Part shown: positions 1 through 9,076 of the stretch, in pieces
Position numbering within the stretch: the first letter of the stretch is position 1
Layout of the letters: every line of letters begins with the position of its first letter
Source of the DNA: Candidatus Manganitrophaceae bacterium
Lineage (GTDB): Bacteria > Nitrospirota > Nitrospiria > SBBL01 > Manganitrophaceae
Length of the DNA stretch: 64,000 bases
Direction of reading: 5' to 3'
Assembly: GCA_016200325.1 (NCBI GenBank)
Contig: JACQEZ010000008.1
Location: forward strand, 124,001 to 188,000
Made by a program: the position numbers and the translations under genes
Notes under the pieces: generated by a model
What the model saw: only the letters and a program-made list of their open reading frames with translations
The model's database searches: none
Told to the model about the DNA's origin: nothing

Positions 1-253
1 TTGCAACGCGGAACTTCACCACACGCTTCGCCGGTATCTTAATCGCCTCGCCTGTCTGGGGGTTGCGTCCCATCCTCGCCTTGCGATTCACAAGAACAAG
101 CTTCCCGAGGCCGGGGAGGGTAAAGCTGTTTTTTGCCTCCCGATATGCAAGCGATGCGAGTTCATCCAGAAATTGAACCGCCACTTTTTTGGCAAGACCG
201 GTTTTCTTCGAGAGCTGGTCGGCGATCTGAGACTTGGTCATGGCTTTTGCCAT
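1..253 (-). CDS. HU/IHF-family DNA-binding protein (C-terminus cut by window edge)
   Basis: Histone-like nucleoid protein that bends and compacts DNA. Translating the minus strand from the ATG at 253 gives 84 residues, starting MAKAMTKSQIADQL, with the family's helical N-terminus. These are followed by the beta-arm signature: LPGLGKLVL, then GRNPQTGEAIKIPA, which holds the conserved R-N-P intercalating turn. Only the last few residues lie outside the window. A strong ribosome site (AAGGAGG) sits about seven bases before the ATG. It could be HU or an IHF-like paralogue; the extra residues before the usual start are typical of variants in this group. Confidence 0.93.
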   Translation of the reverse strand, partial: MAKAMTKSQIADQLSKKTGLAKKVAVQFLDELASLAYREAKNSFTLPGLGKLVLVNRKARMGRNPQTGEAIKIPAKRVVKFRVA

Positions 254-490
254 ACGTTCATCCTCCTTATCAGATAGAAGTACGCTTCATCCAACGTTCA
301 CGCCGGGACACGAACTCCTCGGCCGTCACCACGAACGGGCCACACATCTTCTCTCAAGACTGATGCGCTACTCAGTCGGGAGGGGGCCCCGATACCCTCC
401 CACCACATAAGGATCGAGGAAATATATCCTGATTTTAAAGATAGGTCAAGAGAAGAAAATACAGAAAAAGAATTTCTTCACAAATTCCCT

Positions 491-907
491 TTAAAAAAGC
501 CGGCTGATATGCGGCTCATAGAGGACTTGAATCACATTTCCGTCCGGATCGGCCATGTAGAATGAATAACTTCCGTCCCGATGTCGCTTGAGCGGCTTGA
601 TGATCGGAACGCCCGCCGCTTCCATCCGCTGAAACGCCGTATCGACCGCCGCCTCATTCTCGGCGATCAATCCAAAATGATCGAGACGCTGTTCGGCCTC
701 CGGTGCAAACATCCCTTCCGGCGGCGTCTGATGCAGCGCGAGGTTGTCTGCGCCGAAGCTCAGATAAATATTCTCCCGATCAGGCGCCCAGACAACCTCC
801 ATGCCGAGGGTCTCTTGATAAAACCGGCGCGACGTCTCCATGTTGCTCACCCGCAGCGCCAGGTGCCGGAGCCCTCGCACCGGAAGGGGTTCTCTCTTTC
901 CGGACAT
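491..907 (-). CDS. VOC (glyoxalase/bleomycin-resistance) family protein
   Basis: A 138-residue single-module vicinal oxygen chelate protein. The fold is recognised from GLRHLALRVSNMETSRRFY at the N-terminus (HLALRV with a candidate metal His), LDHFGLIAENE in the middle, and DPDGNVIQVLYEP at the end, where the Glu would be a metal ligand. Members are metal-dependent lyases, dioxygenases or resistance proteins; the substrate cannot be told from sequence. An AAGGAG ribosome site precedes the ATG. It lies 46 bp behind the Rieske gene on the same strand, so the two are probably co-transcribed. Confidence 0.85.
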   Translation of the reverse strand: MSGKREPLPVRGLRHLALRVSNMETSRRFYQETLGMEVVWAPDRENIYLSFGADNLALHQTPPEGMFAPEAEQRLDHFGLIAENEAAVDTAFQRMEAAGVPIIKPLKRHRDGSYSFYMADPDGNVIQVLYEPHISRLF

Positions 908-953
908 TCGTTCTCCTTCTTCTTTCTTACACGATTCTTACGCGCTTGCGCGC

Positions 954-1544
954 TCAAAGCAGCTCAATCAATTCGTCGAGCTTCTCCTGCGCTCCATATG
1001 AAATTCCTTCGAGATCACGGTATGGAATCCGAAGCAGGTCTTGGCTGTAAATCGCCCCTTGGCGCATAAAGAGCTCGCCCAGCCAGATCAGCCGCTCGCC
1101 GATCCGGCTCTGCCGTGCGATCCGTTCAATTTCTTCCGGAATCATCGAATACTCGTTGGCCAACGCTTCCGCCGTTTCACCGGCAGCGAGTCGACGAAGG
1201 ATCGTTTGGTTTCGCCGAAGGGGAGAGGTCAGCGAAGAGACGTCGAGATAGACCTCATCCCCTTCGAGCTTCACCGCGAAGCAGTCCACCCTCATCGAAG
1301 GGGCTTCGACCATCGCGCCGGTCCGGACGTCAAACCGCCAGAGATGCCACGGACAGGTGACGATGCCGTCTTTCACCGGCCCATGCCCGAGCGGTCCGCC
1401 TTCATGGAGGCAGAGGTTGTCGATCGCATAAACCTTCCCATCCAATCGAAAGAGGGCGATCTCCTTTCCCTCCACTTGGATCACCTTCCCTCGCTCCGTC
1501 GGGATCTCATCAAGCGTCGCCACTTTGACGAACTCTTCGGACAT
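954..1544 (-). CDS. Rieske [2Fe-2S] protein with an extra C-terminal domain
   Basis: A 196-residue protein. The N-terminal half is a NirD-like/ferredoxin-type Rieske domain with both cluster-binding boxes: C45-L-H47 (in NLCLHEGGPLGHG) and C64-PW-H67 (CPWHLW), the spacing expected for a 2Fe-2S cluster. Residues from about 108 onward form a helical extension (RRNQTILRRLAAGETAEALANEY and what follows) not found in minimal Rieske ferredoxins, perhaps a DUF433-like or winged-helix segment. The start at 1544 is chosen because GAGGG lies seven bases upstream; an upstream ATG would add five residues. Likely an electron carrier, cytoplasmic (no signal peptide). It lies between the acyl-CoA synthetase and VOC genes on the same strand. 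Confidence 0.85.
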   Translation of the reverse strand: MSEEFVKVATLDEIPTERGKVIQVEGKEIALFRLDGKVYAIDNLCLHEGGPLGHGPVKDGIVTCPWHLWRFDVRTGAMVEAPSMRVDCFAVKLEGDEVYLDVSSLTSPLRRNQTILRRLAAGETAEALANEYSMIPEEIERIARQSRIGERLIWLGELFMRQGAIYSQDLLRIPYRDLEGISYGAQEKLDELIELL

Positions 1545-1612
1545 ACAGACCCTCATCACTCAAATCGATGGGTTAGTTTACCTTGCCAGACCTGCTTTTT
1601 CAATAGAAACGA

Positions 1613-3580
1613 TCAGGGTGGGACCGATTCATCGGCGGGAGGCTCTCCCTTTTTTTCCTGGGAGAGAGAGGGAATCTCATCGATTGCGGCGGGATTTTCA
1701 ACGGAGGTCAAATCCCCCAGCGGCGCGCCGAGGAGCTTCGCCCGAATTACCCTTCGGACGATCTTGGCTGACCGGGTCTTGGGGAGATCGGAGACAAACC
1801 GGATCGATCGGGGACGGAGCGTCTTCCCCATCTTCTCGACGATCCGATCCGCGAGCGCCGCCTCATCAACCGAATGGCCCGGTTTCACCACCACGAGGCA
1901 GACGATCGCCTCTCCCTTGACCGAATCGGGGAGGCCGATCGCCGCCGCTTCGGAGACGGAAGGATGGCCGATTAGGACCGATTCGATCTCGGCCGGACCG
2001 ACACGCCGGCCGGCGACCTTCATCGTGTCGTCCGAGCGACCCTGAAGAAACCAATACCCCTCCTCATCGACGCGCGCCCAGTCGCCGTGAAACCAGACGT
2101 TCGGCCACCGCGACCAATAGGTCGCAAGATATCGCTCTTTGTCTTTCCAAAACCCCCGCGTCATCGACGGCGCCGGCTGCTTGCAGACCAGATGCCCCGT
2201 CTTCCCGCGGACTGGATGACCGGCGTCGTCGAACACATCGACATCCATTCCCAACGCCGGGTGGCCGAGCGTGCACACTTTGAGCGACTCGATCGGCAGC
2301 GGAGCGAGGAAGCAGCCGATGATCTCGGTCCCGCCGGAGATGTTCATGATCGGAAGCCCCCCTCGGCCGACCTTTTCGAAAAACCAGCGATAGCTCTCCG
2401 GATCCCACGGCTCACCGGTCGATCCGAGCATCCGAAGAGAGGAGAGGTCGTGCCGGGCCACCGGCGCATCCCCGGTGCGGATCAGAAGACGAATCGCGGT
2501 CGGGGAGAGGCCGAGATGCGTCAGCCGATGGCGATCAACCATCTCCCAAAGGCGATCGGCCGTCGGGTAATCCGGCGCCCCTTCAAAAAGGAAGACGCAT
2601 CCCCCCTGCAGGTGAACGCCGATGATCATCCAGGGACCCATCATCCAGCCGATATCGGTCAGCCAGAAAAAACGATCGTCCGGCTTGACGTCAAAGTGAT
2701 AGGCGAGCTCTTTTCCGATCTGCACCAGAGAGCCGCCGTGGGTGTGGACGGTTCCCTTGGGGGCGCCGGTCGTGCCGGAAGTGTAGAGAATCAGCGCGGG
2801 CGATTCGGCCTCGAGCGGCTCCGTCGGCAGCCTCTCCGACCGGTTCGCCACGAAGTCGTCATACCAGCAATCGCGCGTGGGGTCCCAGTCGATCCGGTTT
2901 CCCAGACGCCGCAGCACGACCCGCCGGCGGAGGGTTGGGATCTGAGGAGAGGCCGCATCGGCCGCGCGCTTGATCTCGACCGTCTTTCCCCGGCGCAATG
3001 TTCCATCGGCGATAAAAAGAATTTTCGCCTCGGCGTGGGCCAAGCGGGCCGCCAGCGGGGTGGCGGCAAACCCGGAGAAGATCGGGATGCAGATCGCTCC
3101 GATTTTAAACGCGGCATAAAGGACCGCCACCATCTCGAGCGACATCGGCATGTAGATCCCGACCGTGTCGCCTAATCCGATCCCCTCCCGACGGAGCGCA
3201 TCGGCCAAGCGGGAGACCTCCCGTTGCAGTCGGTCATAGCTCCAACGTCGGACCTCGCCGTTCTCTCCCTCCCAAACCAGCGCGATTTCGTCGGCGCGGG
3301 CGGGGAGATGTCGATCGATACAGTTCGTCACCAGGTTTGTCCGGCCGTCGATAAACCATCGGCTCCAAGGGAAGCCGTCGGAAGAATCATAGACCTGACG
3401 ATAGGGGCGGGACCAGACCATGTTCAAATCGTCCGAGACCGCGCCCCAAAAGCGGCCGATGTCTTCAATCGACCAGCGGCGTAGCGCCTCCGGATCGGCG
3501 AGATGATGGCGCTGCATCAGCCGCCAGACGTTCGACTGGCGGATCATTGCCTTCGAGGGGGACCAAATGATTTCGCTCAT
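1613..3580 (-). CDS. AMP-forming acyl-CoA synthetase (acetyl-CoA synthetase-like)
   Basis: A 655-residue ANL-superfamily ligase that would activate a carboxylic acid to acyl-AMP and then acyl-CoA. The P-loop signature YTSGTTGAPKG is at about 266-276, an adenine-binding NISGGTEI motif follows, HGDWARVDEEGYW supplies the ribose-binding Asp, and the C-terminal PKTRSAKIVRR contains the catalytic Lys, with Ala replacing the usual Gly before it. The long N-terminus (WSIEDIGRFW, then FIDGRTNLVTNCIDRHL) resembles the acetyl/acetoacetyl/propionyl-CoA synthetase branch rather than fatty-acid ligases. The start at 3580 was chosen from family alignment. A TATAAT sequence ends about nine bases before it, so transcription could begin very near the ATG. 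Exact substrate unknown. Confidence 0.9.
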   Translation of the reverse strand: MSEIIWSPSKAMIRQSNVWRLMQRHHLADPEALRRWSIEDIGRFWGAVSDDLNMVWSRPYRQVYDSSDGFPWSRWFIDGRTNLVTNCIDRHLPARADEIALVWEGENGEVRRWSYDRLQREVSRLADALRREGIGLGDTVGIYMPMSLEMVAVLYAAFKIGAICIPIFSGFAATPLAARLAHAEAKILFIADGTLRRGKTVEIKRAADAASPQIPTLRRRVVLRRLGNRIDWDPTRDCWYDDFVANRSERLPTEPLEAESPALILYTSGTTGAPKGTVHTHGGSLVQIGKELAYHFDVKPDDRFFWLTDIGWMMGPWMIIGVHLQGGCVFLFEGAPDYPTADRLWEMVDRHRLTHLGLSPTAIRLLIRTGDAPVARHDLSSLRMLGSTGEPWDPESYRWFFEKVGRGGLPIMNISGGTEIIGCFLAPLPIESLKVCTLGHPALGMDVDVFDDAGHPVRGKTGHLVCKQPAPSMTRGFWKDKERYLATYWSRWPNVWFHGDWARVDEEGYWFLQGRSDDTMKVAGRRVGPAEIESVLIGHPSVSEAAAIGLPDSVKGEAIVCLVVVKPGHSVDEAALADRIVEKMGKTLRPRSIRFVSDLPKTRSAKIVRRVIRAKLLGAPLGDLTSVENPAAIDEIPSLSQEKKGEPPADESVPP

Positions 3581-3831
3581 CGAGGGATTATAACATTCCG
3601 CATCCTTTATGCCCATGAAGAAGGTTCAGAGTAATCTAGTCCACATAATTGGTAATTTCTTGCACATCTCCAGCTCATCCGTTCATCCTGCATGTAAAAG
3701 TTTTTTGCAATTCTGCAAAATACTGCAACCTCAAATGAGGATAAAGCGGGGCCATACTCATGTAGATCTCTCTTTTACAGGTACAAACGTTGCACTATCT
3801 AAAAGGAGTACTTCAAGGAAGGAGCGTGACA

Positions 3832-5265
3832 ATGAAGACCGATCAACAGCGCACTGTTTTGATGGTGGCTTTTATCCTATTTATTCCTTTTCTCGCGTCA
3901 TGTGGAAGCGGCAGCAGCCCGAAAGATGCAACGGCCCAGGCCGCAGAGACTTCTCAACCGGTCGCTTCTTCCAACGCCTCCGGCTCGACTCGCTCAACAG
4001 ACACCCCCGCCGCGCCGCCTGCGGCGACGACGGTGGCCGATCCCGGTGTTGTCGACGCCGGACCGCCACCCACCTCGACGCCGACGGTCGGCACCGGAAG
4101 CGCAGCCGCGCCTCCTCCTGCACCTGCGCCGACGCATAATCCTCCTCCATCCCCTTCACCTGGACCGGGACCGACGACCGGAGGGGAGAACGGTTCGAGC
4201 GCCGCGAGTCAATGGAAGGCCGTCGGAGGTCATATTAATACCTCTAAAGAAGGTCCCGCCTTCGCGACTATGCTGACCACGGTTCAAGGAGTGCCTTATT
4301 TGGTCTGGAAAGAGGGTCAGCTCGAACAGGGAACCTGGGTCGAAGGAAAAAAGATCTATGTCGCCGGCTGGAACGGAACCGAATGGCGCGTCGAAGGGCC
4401 GCTTAATATAGATCTAAATAATGAAGCCAGCGTCCCCACTTTAACGACCGATGGTCAAGCGCTCTATCTTTCATGGGTGGAGGGGATTGATTCGAATAAA
4501 TCGGCCTATGTTCTGCGAAAAGATCCCGGCAGCTGGGTCACAGTGGCGGTTCAAGAACCTCCCGCGGGTAGCGGTTGCGCCCCGCTGAATGCCAGCCTTG
4601 CAATCTGGCAGGGGCTTCCGACATTGGCTTGGGATCCTGCTTGCTCCGACACCCCTTACACGTCGACCGTGGTTCAACAGTGGAAAGGAAGCTGGCTGAA
4701 TCTGGGTGGGGCCGGAAGCCATTATGCAGACACCCCCGATCCGAGAAAATATCAGATCGCCTCAAACGGGGAGCAGCTCTCCTTGGCGGTGATCTCTCAG
4801 AATGCCGCCTTCGATGGGATTACGCTTGACCTCTATCACCACGAGGGGAGCGGGTGGATTCAAGACGGCGGACCGGCCAATGATCCGCTTTCTTATCTTC
4901 CGTCGGTCTTTTCTCTGGCCTTCGTTCAAAAGCTTCCGACCCTTGCCTTTCGGCAGGATGGCCTTGGCATCCGGGTGCGACAATGGACCGGCAAAGAATG
5001 GACGACCCTCGGCGGAGCCCTCTCGAAAGAGGGAATCGAGCCCGCCTTGGCCGCCGTCGGCGACACCCCGTATGTCGGATTCGGCGGGGCCAAAGCGTCG
5101 GTCTTGAAATGGGATGGAACGACTTGGTCGCCGAAAGGGGAGCCGTTGAATCAGAACCCCGGCGCAACCACATCATCCGTCTCGCTTGCTGCGGCGGGCC
5201 AGCAGCTTTTTGCCGCATGGATCGAGAACGGATCGATCTTCGTGAAGAGCATCTCCGCCCAGTAG
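3832..5265 (+). CDS. Secreted lipoprotein with Pro-rich linker and propeller-like repeats
   Basis: A 477-residue predicted lipoprotein. Residues 1-24 are a signal peptide ending in a lipobox (FLASC, Cys lipidated). A low-complexity Ala/Pro/Thr/Ser linker of about 90 residues follows, then a C-terminal part built of recurring units of about 50 residues with the pattern 'P-L/W-x-W ... W-x-G-x-x-W' (for example YLVWKEG, VAGWNGTEW, YLSWVEG, VRQWTGKEW, VLKWDGTTW). This resembles beta-propeller or sialidase/Kelch-like blades. Function unknown; the layout suggests a surface-exposed ligand- or sugar-binding protein on a flexible stalk. AAGGAGCG lies eight bases before the ATG. The gene stands alone on its strand. 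Confidence 0.8.
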   Translation: MKTDQQRTVLMVAFILFIPFLASCGSGSSPKDATAQAAETSQPVASSNASGSTRSTDTPAAPPAATTVADPGVVDAGPPPTSTPTVGTGSAAAPPPAPAPTHNPPPSPSPGPGPTTGGENGSSAASQWKAVGGHINTSKEGPAFATMLTTVQGVPYLVWKEGQLEQGTWVEGKKIYVAGWNGTEWRVEGPLNIDLNNEASVPTLTTDGQALYLSWVEGIDSNKSAYVLRKDPGSWVTVAVQEPPAGSGCAPLNASLAIWQGLPTLAWDPACSDTPYTSTVVQQWKGSWLNLGGAGSHYADTPDPRKYQIASNGEQLSLAVISQNAAFDGITLDLYHHEGSGWIQDGGPANDPLSYLPSVFSLAFVQKLPTLAFRQDGLGIRVRQWTGKEWTTLGGALSKEGIEPALAAVGDTPYVGFGGAKASVLKWDGTTWSPKGEPLNQNPGATTSSVSLAAAGQQLFAAWIENGSIFVKSISAQ

Positions 5266-5317
5266 GGGGCAGCGGGGTTGACGCTCCTTCTTAAAACCAT
5301 TATCCTTTGAAACGTTT

Positions 5318-6202
5318 TTGCTTTCAAACGGGAATCAGGTTCAGGAGGGGGCGATCGGATCGGTTCTGCTGATTGGTTGTGGCTATGTCGGAATCGCGCT
5401 GGCCCGGGGGTGGATTGAGAAAGGGCTGACCGTCTACGGCACGACCCGTCGCGCCGAAAAACTTCCTTTCCTGAGAGAAGAAGGAATCCGACCGCTCCTG
5501 GTCGATCTGCTGAAACCACCCTTTGTGCTGCCCCGAACCGACTGGACTTACTTCATGGTCGCCGGGTCGCACGATGAAACCTTGCCGCGCGCCATGGCAA
5601 ATGTCCTCGCCGCTTTTCGTGAGTCCGTTCCAACCCGGTTTATCTACACCAGCAGCACCGGGGTTTATGGCGATTACGGCGGCGCCTGGGTCGACGAATC
5701 TTCTCCGCGGCAGGCGGCACATCCCTCCGGAATCCGTCTGATCGAAACCGAAGATCTCCTCTTTTCGGCCATTGAAGAGCGGCAGTTCCCGGCGATCCTG
5801 ACCCGCCTCTCCGGGATCTACGGTCCGGACCGGCTCCCGGGGCGCGATCGCCTCCTGAACAAAAGTGTCCTCCGGGGAGATCCCAACGGCTATTTGAATT
5901 TGATCCACCTCGAAGACCTGATTCCCCACCTGATGGCGGCCCCTCTCTTCGGAAAAATCGGCGACTGTTATCTTCTTACCGACGATCAGCCGGTCCTTCG
6001 AAAAGAGTATTACGAGGCCCTTGCCTCGCGGCTGGGGATCTCCGACTTTGAACCGACCTGGGCGGCGCTGGACAGCGCCGCCACAAGCCGCCGTTGCCGG
6101 AACCAGAAGATGAAAGCGCAATTCAAACTCGATCTCGCCTACCCCTCCTATCGCGAAGGGCTCGCCGCGCTCCTTCCCGGCGAACCAGAGCCGACCCGCT
6201 AG
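5318..6202 (+). CDS. NAD-dependent epimerase/dehydratase (extended SDR family, YeeZ-like)
   Basis: About 280-294 residues. The N-terminal Rossmann motif is VLLIGCGYVGIALARG (G-x-G-x-x-G), followed by an NADP-type arginine pair (GTTRRAEK), YTSSTGVYGDYGG (active-site-like Ser/Tyr) and LTRLSGIYGPDR, the usual substrate-side strand of extended SDRs. Atypical SDRs of this type act on nucleotide sugars or are uncharacterised. The start is uncertain: TTG at 5318 has no ribosome site, while a strong AGGAGGGG (5343-5350) lies just before an in-frame ATC at 5354, close to the natural start of the fold. The stop overlaps the stop of the opposing Yip1 gene through a shared CTAG. Confidence 0.82.
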   Translation: MLSNGNQVQEGAIGSVLLIGCGYVGIALARGWIEKGLTVYGTTRRAEKLPFLREEGIRPLLVDLLKPPFVLPRTDWTYFMVAGSHDETLPRAMANVLAAFRESVPTRFIYTSSTGVYGDYGGAWVDESSPRQAAHPSGIRLIETEDLLFSAIEERQFPAILTRLSGIYGPDRLPGRDRLLNKSVLRGDPNGYLNLIHLEDLIPHLMAAPLFGKIGDCYLLTDDQPVLRKEYYEALASRLGISDFEPTWAALDSAATSRRCRNQKMKAQFKLDLAYPSYREGLAALLPGEPEPTR

Positions 6203-6732
6203 GGCGACCCGGCAACACCCCCGCCAAAAGCGAGGACGACAATCAAAATTAATATTTGGATCAGCCAGCCGATGACGCAAACGCCGACCGCGCGCAGGGT
6301 GCTCTGATAATCGAGCGCCTGCCGTACCGCCACGATCATGGCGATGAGCATCCAGATCGAGGCGCCCAGAAAAATGAGACCGGTCACAGGGGGGAAAAAG
6401 CCCAAGATCCGGATCATTCCCGGCGCGCTGGCGAAGCCGATCGTCCGGAGCAGCTCCCCGTGGCTCGATTTCGTCTGCGGCTCCGGAAGAATTTTCGTCC
6501 CGATCATATAGGTCAGAAAGGCCCAAACATACCAGCCGACGAGCGCCGCAACCGTTCCCGTCAGCAGCCGGGCCATCCCCCCTTCGCCGAGGCTTCCGAT
6601 TCCGGCCGCCAGGCTGGAGAGAACGACCACCGACAACGCCTGCCCCATCGCCTTTTCATCGGCCTCGACTTCTTCGTAAAGATTGACGTCGAGTCGCGCC
6701 GCCCGAATGATCCGATCCAGAAATTGTCCCAT
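6199..6732 (-). CDS. Yip1-domain integral membrane protein
   Basis: A 177-residue protein with an N-terminal amphipathic stretch (FLDRIIRAARLDVNLYEEVEAD) and about five hydrophobic segments: roughly 33-50, 57-78, 99-112, 115-137 and 150-172. Gly-rich membrane helices and the ATGQALSVVVLSSL-like first helix match bacterial Yip1-family proteins, whose role is not established. AGGAGAG lies upstream of the ATG. The gene runs tail-to-tail with the SDR gene, sharing four bases at the stops, so the two cannot be co-transcribed. Confidence 0.78.
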   Translation of the reverse strand: MGQFLDRIIRAARLDVNLYEEVEADEKAMGQALSVVVLSSLAAGIGSLGEGGMARLLTGTVAALVGWYVWAFLTYMIGTKILPEPQTKSSHGELLRTIGFASAPGMIRILGFFPPVTGLIFLGASIWMLIAMIVAVRQALDYQSTLRAVGVCVIGWLIQILILIVVLAFGGGVAGSP

Positions 6733-6891
6733 GATCTTCTCTCTCCTGACCCTCTGATTTTCGAAGTGATTGCCAGCGGTGACCTGTAAGATCCCAGAAC
6801 GATATCAAAACGGTAAGGCGGAGTCTAGCAGATTTGTCGCTACGCTCCGCCGCAGCTTGCAGATCGGCCGCTTCCACGATAAGATGATCTC

Positions 6892-7566
6892 ATGCGCATC
6901 CTGGTGGTGGAAGATGATCCGAAGATCGCTTCATTTATCGAGAAGGGGCTTCGCGAGGCCGGCTTCGCCGTCGACCCTGCGGCCGACGGGGAGGAGGGGC
7001 TTCAGCTCGGAGCGAGCGCGCCGTATGATGCGGCGATCGTCGACGTCATGCTTCCGAAACGAGACGGCCTCTCGTTGATCGAAGCGCTTCGGAAAGAGAA
7101 GATCACGACGCCGATTTTGGTGCTCAGCGCCAAGCGCTCGGTCGATGACCGGATCAAGGGGCTCCAGATCGGCGGGGATGACTACCTCATCAAACCGTTT
7201 GCCTTCTCGGAGCTGTTGGCGCGGGTCCAGGCGCTGATCCGCCGTGCGAGCGGCGCCGCCGAGCCGACCCGTCTCAGCGTGGGCGATCTCACGTTCGACC
7301 TCCTCACGCGCGACGTTACGCGGGGCGGCCGGAAGATCGCGCTTCAGGCGAAGGAGCTCTCCCTCCTTGAATATCTCATGCGGAATCCCGGTCGGATCGT
7401 CTCAAAAACGATGATCTTAGAACATGTCTGGAACTACAGCTTCGATCCTCAAACGAACGTCGTCGATGTACTGGTCCACCGCCTCCGGAGCAAGATCGAC
7501 CGTGATTTTCCAGCCAAGATGCTCCACACCCTCCGAGGGGTCGGCTATGTCCTTAAGTCGCCTTAA
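6892..7566 (+). CDS. OmpR/PhoB-type response regulator
   Basis: A 224-residue two-domain regulator. The receiver has the acidic pair E7-D8-D9, phosphoacceptor D51 (AIVDVMLP), a Ser switch in LVLSAKR and the Lys of DDYLIKPF (about 102). The C-terminal winged helix shows KELSLLEYLMRNPGRIVSK, the recognition region VDVLVHRLRSKI and the final wing hairpin LRGVGYVL. It is closest to the CusR/MprA/QseB group. The following kinase begins 20 bp before this gene's stop, so translation is coupled and the two form a cognate pair. Likely targets include the PepSY gene downstream. Confidence 0.95.
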   Translation: MRILVVEDDPKIASFIEKGLREAGFAVDPAADGEEGLQLGASAPYDAAIVDVMLPKRDGLSLIEALRKEKITTPILVLSAKRSVDDRIKGLQIGGDDYLIKPFAFSELLARVQALIRRASGAAEPTRLSVGDLTFDLLTRDVTRGGRKIALQAKELSLLEYLMRNPGRIVSKTMILEHVWNYSFDPQTNVVDVLVHRLRSKIDRDFPAKMLHTLRGVGYVLKSP

Positions 7567-8983
7567 TCGTTTTCGAAAAAAAATCGGAGTCCGCCTCTCA
7601 TTTTGGTATGCGATCCTCTTCACCCTCAGCGCCTTAATTCTCTTCGGCCTCGCTTACTTATTGGTCTCAAAGTCGATCAAACAGAGAGATCACGATGAAA
7701 TCCGACTGACGCTTCAGACGCTTGCGAAGGAATACCACTCCGGCGAGGTGGAATCGCTGGAAGAAGGGGCCGGGCTTGAAGAGGCGGCTCGGCAAATGGG
7801 ACCGCTCTTCATCCGGATCGCCGGGCCCGACCGCAAAACGCTCTTTCTGAATCATCCCCGCGAGTGGGCCCGCTTCGACCTCTCGTCGCTCGAAACCGGC
7901 TCGGCGGCCCCACAGGGGGAGTGGATCCTCCTTCGGGAAAAGGACGACCATCACCGATTGGAGATCGCGTCGGTTCAGCTGCCCGACGGGGTCGTCCTCC
8001 AGGTTGGGAAAAATACCAAGGAGCGGGAGGAACTCCTGGAGCGATTCCGGAGGATCTTTCTTGCGGTCGCTTTCCCGATTGTTGCGCTCGGCGCCGTCGG
8101 CGGGAGCCTCTTTGCCCTCCGCGCGCTCCGGCCGATCCGCGATATCATCGCCACCGTTCAATCGATTGAAGAAGGACGGATGGAGGGGCGCGTCCCGGTC
8201 ACCTCGACCGGCGACGAGCTCGACGAATTGGGCCGACTCTTTAATCAGATGCTCGGTAAAATCGAGGCGTTGATCAATGGAATGAAGGGGTCGCTCGATA
8301 ATGTCGCCCACGATCTCCGAACGCCGATGACCCGATTGCGCGCCGTCGCCGAGATGGCGCTTCGCAATGATCTCGATCGAGAAGCCTACCGGGAGGCGTT
8401 GATCGCCTGCCTGGAAGAATCGGAGCAGATCCTCATGATGCTCAACACCTTGATGGACATCTCCGAGGCCGAGACCGGAACGATGCCGCTTCAACGGGCG
8501 CCGGTAAATCTCGCTTCTTTAATGGAAGATGCGGTGGATCTCTATCGTCCCGTTGCGGAGGAGAAGGGGATCGTCATCGAAATGAAATCGCCTTCAACAT
8601 TAATCTCGATCGTCGATCCGACCCGGATGCGGCAGGTCCTCGCCAATTTGATCGACAACGCCGTCAAATATACCGCTCGCGGTGGACGGGTTGATTTGGA
8701 AGCAACACAGGAAGGAGAAGAGATCGTCATCCAGGTAAAAGACACCGGCATCGGCATCCCGCCGGAAGAGATCGACCGGATCTGGGACCGCCTCTATCGC
8801 GGGGATCGAAGCCGCTCCGAGCGGGGGCTCGGCCTCGGACTCAGTCTGGTGAAAGCGATCGTCACAGCGCATGAAGGAAAGATCACCGCTTCAAGCGGCC
8901 CCGGCGCCGGCTCACGATTCACCCTCTCCCTGCCGGCCGCACCCCGCTCCGCTGCTTTATTCCCCCCTTCTTCCATTACATAA
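7547..8983 (+). CDS. Membrane sensor histidine kinase (HAMP-HisKA-HATPase)
   Basis: A 478-residue EnvZ/CusS-type kinase. Transmembrane helix 1 is at about 19-40, a periplasmic sensor loop at about 41-165, helix 2 at about 170-191, then HAMP (LRPIRDIIATV to the DELGRLFN region), the HisKA box with phospho-His H255 (DNVAHDLRTP), and an ATPase domain with the N box (LANLIDNAVKYT), G1 (DTGIGIP) and G2 (GLGLGLSL). The ATG at 7547 is used because it gives the standard short cytoplasmic N-terminus and lies inside the end of the regulator gene. The periplasmic loop is acidic and shows no recognised ligand domain. Confidence 0.95.
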   Translation: MSLSRLNRFRKKIGVRLSFWYAILFTLSALILFGLAYLLVSKSIKQRDHDEIRLTLQTLAKEYHSGEVESLEEGAGLEEAARQMGPLFIRIAGPDRKTLFLNHPREWARFDLSSLETGSAAPQGEWILLREKDDHHRLEIASVQLPDGVVLQVGKNTKEREELLERFRRIFLAVAFPIVALGAVGGSLFALRALRPIRDIIATVQSIEEGRMEGRVPVTSTGDELDELGRLFNQMLGKIEALINGMKGSLDNVAHDLRTPMTRLRAVAEMALRNDLDREAYREALIACLEESEQILMMLNTLMDISEAETGTMPLQRAPVNLASLMEDAVDLYRPVAEEKGIVIEMKSPSTLISIVDPTRMRQVLANLIDNAVKYTARGGRVDLEATQEGEEIVIQVKDTGIGIPPEEIDRIWDRLYRGDRSRSERGLGLGLSLVKAIVTAHEGKITASSGPGAGSRFTLSLPAAPRSAALFPPSSIT

Positions 8984-9033
8984 ATGTCATTTTCCAGCAA
9001 GGTTGCTGTAAGGTTCCCTTGATAGAGTGAAGT

Positions 9034-9051
9034 TGTCACGAGAGCGTGTGA
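9034..9051 (+). promoter_or_regulatory. Small inverted repeat in the PepSY leader
   Basis: GTCAC, AGAG-centred loop, then GTGTGAC, just upstream of the PepSY ribosome site (AAGGAGG near 9064). It could be an operator half-site pair or an mRNA hairpin; the sequence alone does not decide. Confidence 0.3.
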
Positions 9052-9076
9052 CCTAACCCAGTCAAGGAGGAACGCC

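Noticed and set aside
2087-3175. Long plus-strand frames across acyl-CoA synthetase
   Set aside because: They mirror a well-supported gene on the other strand; high GC gives long antisense frames. The same applies to other long shadows, such as 9836-11296 minus, 15432-16913 plus and 60346-61524 plus.
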